A stretch of DNA of 64,000 nucleotides from Diploptera punctata (GCA_030220185.1 JASPKZ010010277.1:62001-126000); one strand, 5' to 3'. Shown: positions 9,501 to 20,399, numbered from the stretch's first letter. The notes: generated by a model from the letters alone, not told the origin. Numbers and translations: made by a program.

Positions 9501-12500
9501 TCTATCTATCTTCGGGTTTTTACAGCTGCTGCCGTCTTCCCGTGCCAAACCTCCAAAGCCTACGGTCTTGGGCATCTTCGATGCTTAGCCCTCTAGCTTG
9601 CATTACTGTCTTCATGTTTTCCTTCCATGTTAACCTTGGTCTTCCTCTTTTCTTCTTTCTGTTAGGATGCCATTCATATAGTTGCTTCGGCCATCGCTCA
9701 TCTTCCATTCTTAAAACATGTCCTAACCACTTTAATTCCTTTTCCTCAATTCTTTCAATTATGCTTTCTTCTGCTTCCATTTTGTTTCTAATTTCCTTAT
9801 TTGTGACACGTTCTAATTTAGACTTTCTGGCACTTCTTCGTAAATAATCCATTTCTAGAGCTATTAGTCTATTCTTGTAGTACTTATTGATTGTCCATAC
9901 CTCACTTCCGTACATTGCAACAGATTCCACCAATGTTTTACCAATATATTTCTTTGTGTCTTTCCAAATATGCTTATCCCACCATATGGAATTTAATGAT
10001 GATATTATTTTGCTACTCAATTCAATTCTATGTTTTATGTTCTCTTTGCCTATACCTTCGATGTTATCCATAATCATTCCCAAATATTTAGTTTGTTTCA
10101 CTTGCTTTATTTGGATTCCATCTTCCAATACTAAGTTTTCTCTTTCATTGCTATTTATTGCCAGATATTCTGTTTTTTGTAAATTTACTGTGAGACCCCA
10201 TGATTCATATGTGCTTTTCAACCTTTTTATCATGAATTCCATATCAAAATTGTCTTGCGCTAAAACCAGTTGATCATCGGCAAATTGTAATGTCAGCAAA
10301 AATCTATTGCCTATTGGGATCCCCATACCTTTGCAGCTTTGTTTCCATTTCGTTAATATAAATTCTACATAAATATTAAATAAAATTGGTGATAGACTGC
10401 ATCCTTGTTTCAATCCCTTTGAGGTGTTTATAGGATTAGACATTATATTTCCCATTTTAACATAAGCGGAGTTATCTTTATAGGTTTGTTTAATAATTTC
10501 TATTAGGTTTCTGTCAATATTGTATTTCTCCAATACTTCCCATAATTTGTTCCTCGGAATTGAGTCATAAGCTTTCTCTAAATCTATCATTGTCAAGTGG
10601 GTTTCTTCTCCAACTGCAGTCCGTTTTTCAATTAACTGTTGTATTGCAAATATATTGTCAACACATGACCTTCCTGGTCTGAATCCATTTTGATCTTCTC
10701 CTAATTTGTCTTTAACATCTTTTTGTAACTTTGTTTTTAATAACTTCGTAAATATTCTATATAATGTGTTATTTATACTTAGTCCTCTGTAGTTTTTTGC
10801 GTCTCTTCTATCGCCCTTCTTGTATATTGGTACTATGTAGCTTATTTTCCATTCATCAGGAATCTTCTGTATTGCAATGCACTTATTATACAAGTCCCTC
10901 AATCTACCTATTAAATTTTTTGGGCCATATTTAATTAACTCATTTGGTATGTTTCCCGGCCCTGGTGCCTTTTTATTCTTTAGGGTTTGAATTTCTAATT
11001 CTATATCTATTGTATCAAATTCCAGGGCGTTCATTTCTATGGATGGATCTTCTGTTGTTTCCATAAACTCATTTCTAGTTTCTGACAGTAAAGCTTTGTA
11101 ATGTTTTTCTGCGTCTGATTTTGCTAACAAATTTATCTTGCTGGGTCCTTGGTTGGTTTTCAGTGTTTTTAGAAATCTCCATACTTCTGATGATTGTGAT
11201 CCTCCTATATAACTTTCTATTTCTTGGCATTTGCTTTTCCATAATTTGTTTTTTTCTTCTATCACTTTCCTTTTAACTTTGGCGTTTGTTCTCTTGTATT
11301 CTATCCAATTTTCTGTTGTTTTATTTGCCAACCATTCTAAGTAGCATTTTTTCTTCTTTTTGGTTAATTCTTCAATATCATCATTCCACCAATCTTGGGT
11401 ATTTTGTTTTTTATTTATTGTGCCTAATGCTTCTTTTGCTGCCGAATGTATTATTTCCTTTAATTGATTATATTCTTCTTCTATGTCTTCCTTGTAATCC
11501 AAATTCTCAATTTTAATCCTCAGTCTTTCTTTATATAAGTTTTTGATACTATCCTGATTAAATAAATACAGTTTAAATTTTTCTTCCTGCTTCGGTTGCA
11601 TTGTTGATTCCCTTGCTTCATCATGCACTTTTTTCCCTGTAGGGAATTTGGGGATGATCTGTGCTGTGAGTAGATAGTGGTCAGAACCACAATTTGCTCC
11701 TCTTTTAACCCTTGAGTCCTTAATAAATAAGGAAGTATTTTGCTTTACAATTATGTAGTCTATTATTGATTTCTGATTGAGACTAGGTCGTTCCCAAGTA
11801 AATTTATGAATATCCTTATGGTCGAAAAATGTGTTTACTATCTTTAATTTATGTTGTTTGCACATCTCTATGATTCTATTTCCATTATCGTTGACTTCTT
11901 GTTCCCCATATTTTCCTACTGCTTCATCATTGTTTCTTCTACCCACTTTCCCATTTAAATCTCCCATTAGTATTAATTCTTCATTACTTCGTATTTTCTC
12001 TATTTGTTCCACTAATACTGAATAGTACTTTTCTTTCTGACTCTGTGCAGCATCATCTGTTGGTGCGTAGACTGCTAAGAACACCATTGTTCTTCCCGTA
12101 AGCTTCATTTTAATCTTTAGGCATCTTTCATTAATATGTTCATATTCTGTTATGTTTTTACTGTATTTCTTTTTTACAAACATTGATACTCCTGCTTTAG
12201 CTCTTTTTGATTTATTTACACCTGACCAAAAATGTATGTAGTTTCCTAAATATGAATTTCCCGATCCTTTCTTTTTTGTTTCCGTCACTGCTGCAATATC
12301 TATATTGTTCTGGAATAATTCTCCTGCTACTTCATTAATTTTGTTTCTAATTCCTCGTACATTCCACGTGCCTATATTCAATGTCCGTTTTCGTTGCTTT
12401 TGTCTTTCATACTTTTTTCTGTCCGGCTTTGATTGATTTGGTCTTTTAGCATTTTGTTTTTTTTTTCTAATGTGTGGGGAGCTGGCCCACAGCATAAACC

Positions 12501-12805
12501 CCCAACCTGGAGGACCAGGAAAATTTCTGTCTGGGTTTTCCTCCCATAGCCTTTGAAGATCCCTCTTCACCGCAAGGCAGCGTTTCTCTATTTTCCTTAG
12601 AGATAGGGTTGCCTCTTCCGCCAGATCCGCCGTGATGAAGGACTCCTTCTGCGCCGACTCTGCCGTTGAGGTCTTCACCGTAACCCTGGCTAGGGGCCCT
12701 TTCAGAGTACTATCAGTCGGAGCCAACTGAACCCTGGTTTTTTAACGAGGTTGTTACTCCTCCCCCTCCTCCATTCTCATCCGGGCTTGGGACCGGCCAT
12801 GGCGG
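9501..12805 (-). mobile_element. RTE-type LINE (RTE-A), essentially intact
   Basis: A 3.3-kb non-LTR element on the minus strand: a short 5' leader, one long ORF, a 3' UTR of only about 20 nt, and a terminal GATAGATAGATA tail. It interrupts a 325-bp tandem array between 9500 and 12806. Comparing with the uninterrupted unit junction at 13121-13140, at most one base is duplicated, so there is effectively no target-site duplication. A damaged copy lies at 17893-19103. Confidence 0.92.
9520..12495 (-). CDS. RTE-type endonuclease-reverse transcriptase
   Basis: Predicted 991-residue polyprotein if it starts at the first in-frame ATG (12493-12495). It would nick chromosomal DNA and copy the element RNA at the nick. 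An APE-type endonuclease begins near residue 40 (NIGTWNVRG), with ETK, GDLNG near 179 and GSDH near 271. The reverse transcriptase has KNYRGLS, NGFRPGRS, the MIDLEKAYDS aspartate near 636, LKQGCSLSP, and the catalytic FADD box near 738-741. The C-terminus has KWLGHVLRMEDERWP and KKRGRPRLTW. No stop or frameshift is seen. The frame stays open upstream to 12741, adding about 80 residues without an ATG, so the true start is uncertain. It could be functional; transcription cannot be judged here. Confidence 0.9.
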   Translation of the reverse strand: MLWASSPHIRKKKQNAKRPNQSKPDRKKYERQKQRKRTLNIGTWNVRGIRNKINEVAGELFQNNIDIAAVTETKKKGSGNSYLGNYIHFWSGVNKSKRAKAGVSMFVKKKYSKNITEYEHINERCLKIKMKLTGRTMVFLAVYAPTDDAAQSQKEKYYSVLVEQIEKIRSNEELILMGDLNGKVGRRNNDEAVGKYGEQEVNDNGNRIIEMCKQHKLKIVNTFFDHKDIHKFTWERPSLNQKSIIDYIIVKQNTSLFIKDSRVKRGANCGSDHYLLTAQIIPKFPTGKKVHDEARESTMQPKQEEKFKLYLFNQDSIKNLYKERLRIKIENLDYKEDIEEEYNQLKEIIHSAAKEALGTINKKQNTQDWWNDDIEELTKKKKKCYLEWLANKTTENWIEYKRTNAKVKRKVIEEKNKLWKSKCQEIESYIGGSQSSEVWRFLKTLKTNQGPSKINLLAKSDAEKHYKALLSETRNEFMETTEDPSIEMNALEFDTIDIELEIQTLKNKKAPGPGNIPNELIKYGPKNLIGRLRDLYNKCIAIQKIPDEWKISYIVPIYKKGDRRDAKNYRGLSINNTLYRIFTKLLKTKLQKDVKDKLGEDQNGFRPGRSCVDNIFAIQQLIEKRTAVGEETHLTMIDLEKAYDSIPRNKLWEVLEKYNIDRNLIEIIKQTYKDNSAYVKMGNIMSNPINTSKGLKQGCSLSPILFNIYVEFILTKWKQSCKGMGIPIGNRFLLTLQFADDQLVLAQDNFDMEFMIKRLKSTYESWGLTVNLQKTEYLAINSNERENLVLEDGIQIKQVKQTKYLGMIMDNIEGIGKENIKHRIELSSKIISSLNSIWWDKHIWKDTKKYIGKTLVESVAMYGSEVWTINKYYKNRLIALEMDYLRRSARKSKLERVTNKEIRNKMEAEESIIERIEEKELKWLGHVLRMEDERWPKQLYEWHPNRKKKRGRPRLTWKENMKTVMQARGLSIEDAQDRRLWRFGTGRRQQL

Positions 12806-13130
12806 AATTTAATAAATAATGCTATAGCTATGTGGAGTCCCTTCATGTCTTCTTCAGGTAGAAGCCTTTCATTGTGTATTTGTGAATGATGATTCATAGC
12901 ATTTGAATGTGGGACCAAGACAGTAAGGTAAAGGAAGGATTTATGCTTGGATGGGAAGGAAGCCTGGATTAGCTCAATGGTTAGAGCATCAGCACGGAAA
13001 GCTGAAGGTTCGGGGTTCGATTCCCGGTTCAGGCATACATTTTTCTCTTTACCATTTGATTACAATAATTTAGTAGTGTACTTTAATATACTTATTTCAA
13101 TCATTGTAACAGCTTTAGCTTCTTAATATT
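12806..13130 (+). repeat. 325-bp tandem unit 1 with tRNA-like sequence
   Basis: Begins AATTTAATAAATAATGC and ends CTTCTTAATATT. It repeats at a period of 325 bases with very few differences, so the duplication is recent. Confidence 0.93.
12962..13035 (+). tRNA. tRNA-like sequence (probable pseudogene or SINE head)
   Basis: Folds as a cloverleaf: a 7-bp acceptor stem (GCCTGGA with TTCAGGC), D-stem GCTC/GAGC, anticodon stem TCAGC/GCTGA with loop ACGGAAA, and T-arm CGGGG-TTCGATT-CCCGG. Odd points are one extra base between acceptor and D-stem, C instead of U at position 33, and one T-stem mismatch in this copy. The nominal anticodon would be GGA, but the long variable arm expected for serine is absent. 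Box A and box B are recognisable. More likely a tRNA-derived repeat than a working tRNA. Confidence 0.55.
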
Positions 13131-13455
13131 AATTTAATAAATAATGCTATAGCTATGTGGAGTCCCTTCATGTCTTCTTCAGGTAGAAGCCTTTCATTGT
13201 GTATTTGTGAATGATGATTCATAGCATTTGAATGTGGGACCAAGACAGTAAGGTAAAGGAAGGATTTATGCTTGGATGGGAAGGAAGCCTGGATTAGCTC
13301 AATGGTTAGAGCATCAGCACGGAAAGCTGAAGGTTCGGGGTTCGATTCCCTGTTCAGGCATACATTTTTCTCTTTACCATTTGATTACAATAATTTAGTA
13401 GTGTACTTTAATATACTTATTTCAATCATAGTAACAGCTTTAGCTTCTTGATATT
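13131..13455 (+). repeat. 325-bp tandem unit 2 with tRNA-like sequence
   Basis: Second full unit, nearly identical to 12806-13130. After 13455 only nine more bases follow the unit before divergence. Confidence 0.93.
13287..13360 (+). tRNA. tRNA-like sequence, second tandem copy
   Basis: Identical to 12962-13035 except that the T-stem here pairs fully (CGGGG with CCCTG). It has the same extra base before the D-stem and the same C33. Downstream GGCATACATTTTTCTCTTT resembles the sequence after the tRNA-like elements at 27297-27368 and 27853-27923. Confidence 0.55.
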
Positions 13456-13717
13456 AATTTAATAATTTAAATTTATACTTGATATGGTGCTTATAATATT
13501 ACTATATATTATTTTATTTAAAGTTTACTTATAATAATCGTATAATGTTTTAGTGATCATGAGCAATACAGTTTTCACTCAATTTCTTCATTGATTCTAT
13601 GCAATTGAAAATTCATTTAGAAACTATATGATATTTGAAGATAGTCTTCTAAGTAAATTTGCCAATACATTTAACTACCTTCATTTGGTAAGAATAAACA
13701 AATTACTGGTATATTTG

Positions 13718-14265
13718 TTTTTGCGCGATATTGTGTTTTGTCCTACTTAGCAGCAATGGCGACGATTATTGAAAGTTCAACTTCCTACATTTCGGGGTTG
13801 CCAACTTAAATAACTATACTGTAATATTACATTTACACCAATGTGCGGGAAGTAAAACCACTGCCCTCTAAGTATACTACGTACAACATATATACAGAAA
13901 ATATCCAAAAGGTAGTGTTAATATACATTATACGAAAAAATCACTGCATTTTAAATTAACGGAACTTTATTTGAAACAATATAAAAAAATAAATACGTAC
14001 TTGCGGCCATGTTATCAATAATTGTTCTCAAGGTCTCCTGTTGTTTGAACTAATAAACATTGACTGTTAACGTTAGTCAATTGTCTATAATGAACGCAAA
14101 TATTTCCAACAAAGATGTTATTATTTTACTATTATTTATTATTTTGAAAACACCATCGCACAAAAAATAATGCACAACGCATGTTTGTGAAGTGTTTTTC
14201 AGAATCTCGGAAATTAAAAACCGAGCGATTTTGCACTTCTCAACATCATATCGTAGTATACTATT
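13718..14265 (+). repeat. Repeat H, copy 1 (3' hairpin lost)
   Basis: Family H starts TTTTTGCGCGATA, continues CAATGGCGAC, TTCAACTTCCTACATTTCGGGG, GTGCGGGAAGTAAAACCACTG, TACTTGCGGCCATG. It normally ends with a hairpin and AACCACTTCCC. It is non-coding and occurs in four copies plus a fragment. In this copy the second hairpin arm is missing. Confidence 0.8.
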
Positions 14266-14381
14266 ATATGATTATCCAAACGCGGCTTTTAGAATAATTG
14301 CATCTCGATAACCGCAGTTTTCAGAGTCTTAGAACTGCGTAAAATTCTCAATAAAGACATACAATATGTATATCAAAAACA

Positions 14382-14390
<9 letters not shown>

Positions 14391-14436
<46 letters not shown>
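14391..14436. repeat. (TA)n microsatellite
   Basis: Uninterrupted AT dinucleotides, followed by GTGTATGTG. Confidence 0.95.
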
Positions 14437-14441
<5 letters not shown>

Positions 14442-14761
14442 ATGTGTAATAGTAATAATAAATTATTATTTTTTATTTAGAAAGTTTCACATCTTCCTGC
14501 GTCCAATTAATCTACTGTCATTCTCCTCTACTTCTCTTTGTCATTGCAAAGTCGCCCAAATCATTTTCCCTCATGCTGATAGTACCCTGTGAGGGCCCCT
14601 GCCTACGGTTACAGATACTACTGCCTTGCAGTTAGGCGTTGGTTCGTCAAGGGCTAAAGCAAGAAAACTTTGAATAAAATCTCCTGGTCCTCCAGGTTTG
14701 TGGTTGACGCATCAGGCTAACTCGCTGTTCGTTTGAAAAGTGTACATTGCTAAAAACCCCA

Positions 14762-15062
14762 TATAAAAATAATAATAGTAACAATAATAATAATAATAAT
14801 AATAATAATTGTAATAATAATAATAATAATAATAATTATTATTATTATTATTATTATAATCTCATTCAAATAAGTAGAATGCATAAGAATAATGATAATA
14901 ATAAATAATAAAATACTAATAATCTCATTCAAATATGTACAATGAATAATAATAATAATAATAATAATAATAGTAATAATTAATATTAATGAAATACTAA
15001 TAAAATCATTCAAATAATTAAAATACATAATAATAATTATTATTATTACTATTATTATTATT
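14762..15062. repeat. (AAT)n/(ATT)n microsatellite cluster with internal duplication
   Basis: AAT-rich blocks alternate with three copies of 'tcattcaaataagtagaatgcat'-type spacers (near 14862, 14925 and 15006), indicating expansion of a compound unit. Confidence 0.85.
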
Positions 15063-15232
15063 TTAAAATAAGTACAACGAATAATTACATAAATTTAATC
15101 ACACAAATACATATATATTTATGAGTGTATATGTATGCATTTTATGTAGTAAATTGTAAGTTTTACCGAGTTCCACCGCAGCACGAGAAATACTCACTTG
15201 AGTGTGGGCTAGAAAATTTTGGTATTTTATTT

Positions 15233-15470
15233 CAGAATGACCCGGTGGGGTCAGGATTTTTAAACTGACCCAAATCTACTGGCGGCACTATGGTCCTGGG
15301 GTCGACTCAGCCTCTAACGGAAATGAGTACCAGGCGCTTGTTCTGGGGGTAAAGGCGGCCGTCACGCAAGGCTGACAACCCGGCTAACATCAAGTGCTGA
15401 TTGTCCAGAAAAAGTGGGAGCCTTAAGCTCCTACTACCCCAAGGGTCTCCTGAGGCCTGTAGTGGGACTA
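15233..15470 (+). mobile_element. SINE-D, truncated after tRNA box B
   Basis: Starts at CCCGGTGGGGTCAGG, the same nucleotide of the tRNA head as the copy at 4833, and runs through the complete body to CCTGTAGTGGGAC. A 5-bp aatga on each side may be the target duplication. An AAT microsatellite follows. Confidence 0.85.
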
Positions 15471-17519
15471 CACAATGATGGTGATAATAATAATAATAAT
15501 AATAGTAATAATATATTATGTAGTATTTATTTTTTATCATTCCTATGTTACGGTGCTAATCTAGTGAATGCATAAAAATATTGGCCTATAGCTTCATAAA
15601 CACAACATTTTCAAAATATGTCTACATAAATGTCTATGCATTAAAAATAAATGCTGATATTTTATTTATATCTGCACCATACAACCATTTTTTGCGTGAT
15701 TTCGGTAGCAATATTATAATTTTCTTAGTTCGTGAAAATTTATGAAATTATAAGGTATTCACGAATGAGAAATCTAATTTAGCCAACAACAATAACATGT
15801 AATAATAATCCGAACAATTGTGAAACTTTTTAAGGGTTTTAAGAATAAAACAATGTTTAGCAATAGTAATACATTGTGATGGTAATGTAATATAACGAGA
15901 AATTGATTTTAAATACTTTATTCAGTACAATGACAGTCAATTTTTATTTTGAAACGATTTTTTACATTTCATGAATTTGAAATGAACAACACGAAAACTT
16001 CCGTTCTCTAAAACAAACATGTGAATGCAATGTACGTGATTTTTGTCCGCGGGGATCAATTCATCGGCTCCGATACAGGACCTTTCAAACAGTACATATC
16101 CACGTTGAGTAAATAGAGTTAACTATCCACAAACCAGCATTCAATTATTTTCTTTCGAATCACAACTTTCAAACTTGTTTATTTACTTAACTTTTTAACT
16201 ATGGTTATTTCAGATAAAAAAAATTGTTTGTAAAACTAAAACCAGTACTTCATCCTGGAATATTGCTTTTATTTGCAAACATTAAATAGATTCAATCTGA
16301 ATCTACATATTTATACATACAAATTCAGCCTGCGTATCTTTGTGACTTAAAAACTTCTAAATCCTTGAACCGATATTCGTGAAAATTTGTACATACATGT
16401 TTTAAAATACGTCGAGTCTTTAGCCGGTATCTATTATGCTCTAAAACAATTAGGTGTAGGAGTTCATCTGAAACGAAAGTAAAAAAAGTCGCTTTAGTGG
16501 TCGCAATTATCGATGTTTCACAACGAAACTCAGTATATGTCATTAAAAATGTAGGTATTATCCAAAACTCAGCTAAATCCGAGAATAAGAATTGACTCTA
16601 GCAAACCGCCATGTTTGGTTGGTCGAAATGTGTAACTTTGTGTGTACACATTTTTCAGGCATAGCTAGTGTTTACCTGTTATTATGCTCTAAAAACATTA
16701 AGCGAGGAGTTTACCAGAAACGAAAATATTTAATTAATTCAGGCGTAGCCAGCGCACGCCAGGAATTATCTAGTGTATACAGAGTGTAACTAAATTTTCA
16801 TTACGGATTTTGAGGACGTGTAGTGGGGACGAAGACGGTTACGTTTAAGCATAGGGACTCATGACCCGAAACGTACCTTTTTCTCATTGCACGCAAAATA
16901 CCACAACACACGTCCAACTCTCACGCAATTTCGACGCTAACGACCCTGCACGTTCTCCCGATTGACCCCGATACACTAATACCTGTGGAATCACACGAAA
17001 TCCTTCATTTACGTGATTGGTGATCGTGTGTACGATCATACGATCACACGTATATGGTCGTCACATCGAGCCCAGATAACAAGCTACAGACGTCAATGTG
17101 TATTGTGATATTTTGCGTGTAAAAAAACTGGAAAATATACCGGTAAGAGACATTTGGTAAGAGATCACTGCCATCCCTAGGAGGGGATGAGAGGGAGTGA
17201 CGTGTAAAAATAATAAAAAAACCGATATCAATGTCAAATCCATAATTTTTGTGGCAGCTTATCTGATTAGTGACAGTTCCGATGATATTTAACCCATTAT
17301 TGACCTCTAGCACACTAGGGAGAAGAGGGCATGTAAAGAGATAAATATAATGTCAAAAGAGACAGAGACAAGTGTCGAACCCATAGTTTCCGGGATTTTG
17401 AACAATCTAAGCTTTGTTGTCCCTAACTCCTATTTAAAAAGCAAAGAGTATCATTAACTGCAACAACAAGACATTAAAATTGAATGAAAACTAGAGAAAA
17501 CACGGATTTCAGAATAATA
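15471..17519. other. No gene recognised; minor repeats
   Basis: Includes a (AAT)n run near 15485-15510 and two related segments (16430-16490 and 16676-16730) sharing TATTATGCTCTAAAA and GAAACGAAA. The segment around 16365-16395 (gaaccgatattcgtgaaaatttg) resembles the tandem units at 28150-28440. Positions 16740-16765 recur near 43-65. No coding frame is convincing. Confidence 0.5.
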
Positions 17520-17520
17520 C

Positions 17521-17555
<35 letters not shown>

Positions 17556-17577
17556 TTAATAATAATAATAATAATAC
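17519..17577. repeat. (AAT)n microsatellite
   Basis: AAT repeats adjoining the 3' end of a LINE-R copy. Confidence 0.9.
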
Positions 17578-17819
17578 TTACTCACTGGCACTATCGAACT
17601 CGTAAGTTCATGGCCGCGCGGACATACGCTCTCCATACATCCCTATCCTGAGCTAATACTTTCCAATCATTCCCTGTATAATCTACTTCCCTCAAATCAT
17701 AGTTAATATTATTCTCCCACCTCATTCTTGGTCTACCAACTGGGCGTTTTCCCTCTGGCTTTCCTACAAGAAGCTTCCATGCAAGTCTTTCATTCCCCAT
17801 ACGTGCAACATGTCCTGCC
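17578..17819 (-). mobile_element. LINE-R 3' fragment, open C-terminal frame
   Basis: The minus frame 17591-17800 is open for about 69 codons and carries the intact family C-terminus (WKLLVGKPEGKRPVGRPRM, DYTGNDWK, RAAMNLRVR). 5' truncated at an AAT microsatellite (17820). Confidence 0.88.
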
Positions 17820-17820
17820 C

Positions 17821-17891
<71 letters not shown>
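17820..17891. repeat. (AAT)n microsatellite
   Basis: Pure AAT run between the LINE-R fragment and the tail of the second RTE-A copy. Confidence 0.95.
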
Positions 17892-17892
17892 C

Positions 17893-19103
17893 TCTATCTA
17901 TCTTCGGGTTTTTACAGCTGCTGCCGTCTTCCCGTGCCAATCCTCCAAAGCCTACGGTCTTGGGCATCTTCGATGCTTAGCCCTCTAGCTTGCATTACTG
18001 TCTTCATGTTTTCCTTCCATGTTAACCTTGGTCTTCCTCTTTTCTTCTTTCTGTTAGGATGCCATTCATATAGTTGCTTCGGCCATCGCTCATCTTCCAT
18101 TCTTAAAACATGTCCTAACCACTTTAATTCCTTTTCCTCAATTCTTTCAATTATGCTTTCTTCTGCTTCCATTTTGTTTCTAATTTCCTTATTTGTGACA
18201 CGTTCTAATTTAGACTTTCTGGCACTTCTTCGTAAATAATCCATTTCTAGAGCTATTAGTCTATTCTTGTAGTACTTATTGATTGTCCATACCTCCTTCC
18301 GTACATTGCAACAGATTCCACCAATGTTTTACCAATATATTTTTTGTGTCTTTCCAAATATGCTTATCCCACCATATGGAATTTAATGATGATATTATTT
18401 TGCTACTCAATTCAATTCTATGTTTTATGTTCTCTTTGCCTATACCTTCGATGTTATCCATAATCATTCCCAAAAATTTAGTTTGTTTCACTTGCTTTAT
18501 TTGGATTCCATCTTCCAATACTAAGTTATCTCTTTCATTGCTATTTATTGCCAGATATTCTTTGTTTTTTGTAAATTTACTGTGAGACCCCATGATTCAT
18601 ATGTGCTTTTCAACCTTTTTATCATGAATTCCATATCAAATTGTCTTGCGCTAAAACCAGTTGATCATCGGCAAATTGTAATGTTCAGCAAAAATCTATT
18701 GCCTATTGGGATCCCCATACCTTTGCAGCTTTGTTTCCATTTCGTTAATATAAATTCTACATAATATTAAATAAAATTGGTGATAGACGCACCCTTGTTT
18801 CAATCCCTTTGAGGTGTTTATAGGATTAGACATTATATTTCCCATTTTAACATAAGCGGAGTTATCTTTATAGGTTTGTTTAATAATTTCTATTAGGTTT
18901 CTGTCAATATTGTATTTCTCCAATACTTCCCATAATTTGTTCCTCGGAATTGAGTCATAAGCTTCTCTAAATCTATCATTGTCAAATGGGTTTCTTCTCC
19001 AACTGCAGTCCGTTTTTCAATTAACTGTTGTATTGCAAATATATTGTCAACACATGACCTTCCTGGTCTGAATCCTTTTTGATCTTCTCCTAATTTGTCT
19101 TTA
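17893..19103 (-). mobile_element. RTE-A copy 2, 5' truncated and frameshifted
   Basis: Nearly identical to 9502-10720 of the intact copy. The frame is broken by single-base losses and gains (for example near 18296, 18560, 18645, 18690, 18765, 18790 and 18963), splitting it into ORFs 17912-18244, 18276-18593 and 18696-18923. The 5' end is cut inside the RT domain by an AAT microsatellite. The tail again is GATAGATAGA. Confidence 0.92.
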
Positions 19104-19230
<127 letters not shown>

Positions 19231-19420
19231 TTTATTCTGGCAGAGTTAAGGCCATAAGGCCCTCTCTTCCACTCAACCAGCACAAATACAAATAAATATT
19301 TGACAAATATAGATATACACTATACTAATTATAAACAGTTAAAGATACAATAAATGTAGCAATGTAAATTTCATGTACAAACAACATTTTATACGATAAT
19401 AACAATAATCAGCAATGGAG
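19231..19420 (-). mobile_element. LINE 3' end with (ATT)n tail and GGCC hairpin
   Basis: The minus strand reads TTGTGCTGGTTGAGTGGAAG, GGCCTTATGGCC, CTCTGCCAGAATAAATAAA, then (ATT)n. The same end is at 38345-38520 on the plus strand. It is non-coding. Confidence 0.75.
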
Positions 19421-19605
19421 AAATATATAGAAATGATTTTTAAACTCTCATGCAACAGAAAAAAATCCTCAATCAAAAAAAGTAAAAAAATATATAATTT
19501 TGACATTATATATTAAAAGCATAGGATAAAGTGAAATAGGAATAGGACGAAATTATTATTTACATGGTTTAAACATAAACATATTACTTATTTTTGGCGT
19601 TGGAA

Positions 19606-19880
19606 CTTGATACACATGTTATCAAAATGAAATACCATTAATTCTTAATAAATCTACATAACTTAATTAATGTATAATGTTATTATATTATTATGTGACT
19701 GTAATGTTATTGTGTTTTCTTTATGTAATTATAATATTATTGTTTTCTTTTTGTTTTTCTTTATACTTAATTGTAACAGACTGTCAACAGCACGTACGGC
19801 TTACTGCCCGTGCGACCCACATTTGTAAATAACATTGTATATATCTTACTTTTAATCTAATAAAGTCTTATAGTCTTATT
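19606..19880 (+). mobile_element. LINE-F 3' UTR fragment
   Basis: Carries the LINE-F 3' UTR words TTATCAAAATG-AATACCATTAATTC, TGTTTTCTTTATGTAATT, GTCAACAGCACGTACGGC and TCTAATAAAGTC, without the ORF end. Confidence 0.8.
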
Positions 19881-20399
19881 ACTATATATATATATATAGG
19901 GTGGAAGTGATTTATTGCGCTAATTCAAAGAGGTGTTGAATTGAAATAAAAGAAACACATATTCTTTCTTTCATTCTGTGATTAACACCACTGTTAATGA
20001 AGTAATTAAGACCAAGTTCTCTGAAAATTTCAACAGCAAACATAAGATTCACGTGATTCTTTTGACGAAACATAAACATGTATTCTGGGATCGTTGATCG
20101 CAAGACCACCTTTTATTTGTAATTCGACATTGCAATATTTCTCGTTTTTTATTCCAGAATATTACAAATTTTCACTTAATTTGCACGAAAACTACCAATT
20201 TTATTGCAAAACTACAAAGGAAGTAAACATTCCTGTTCTTCGCCTTTAATTTTCTAAGTGAGTATTACACTTGTGCGGGAAACATTTATCGAGTTAGACG
20301 GCATTTAAACTTTAGGAAAAAGAAAACATTGTTTAAAAAAAAAGTATCTATTTGACACCAAAATGCAACAAACTTCTTTTTATTCCATCAAGATATACG

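Noticed and set aside
12962..13035. Functional serine tRNA (GGA)
   Set aside because: No long variable arm, C at position 33 and an extra base before the D-stem.
17044..17313. 89-codon minus frame
   Set aside because: No recognisable domain; the region also contains small palindromes (gatcgtgtgtacgatc) but nothing that supports a gene.
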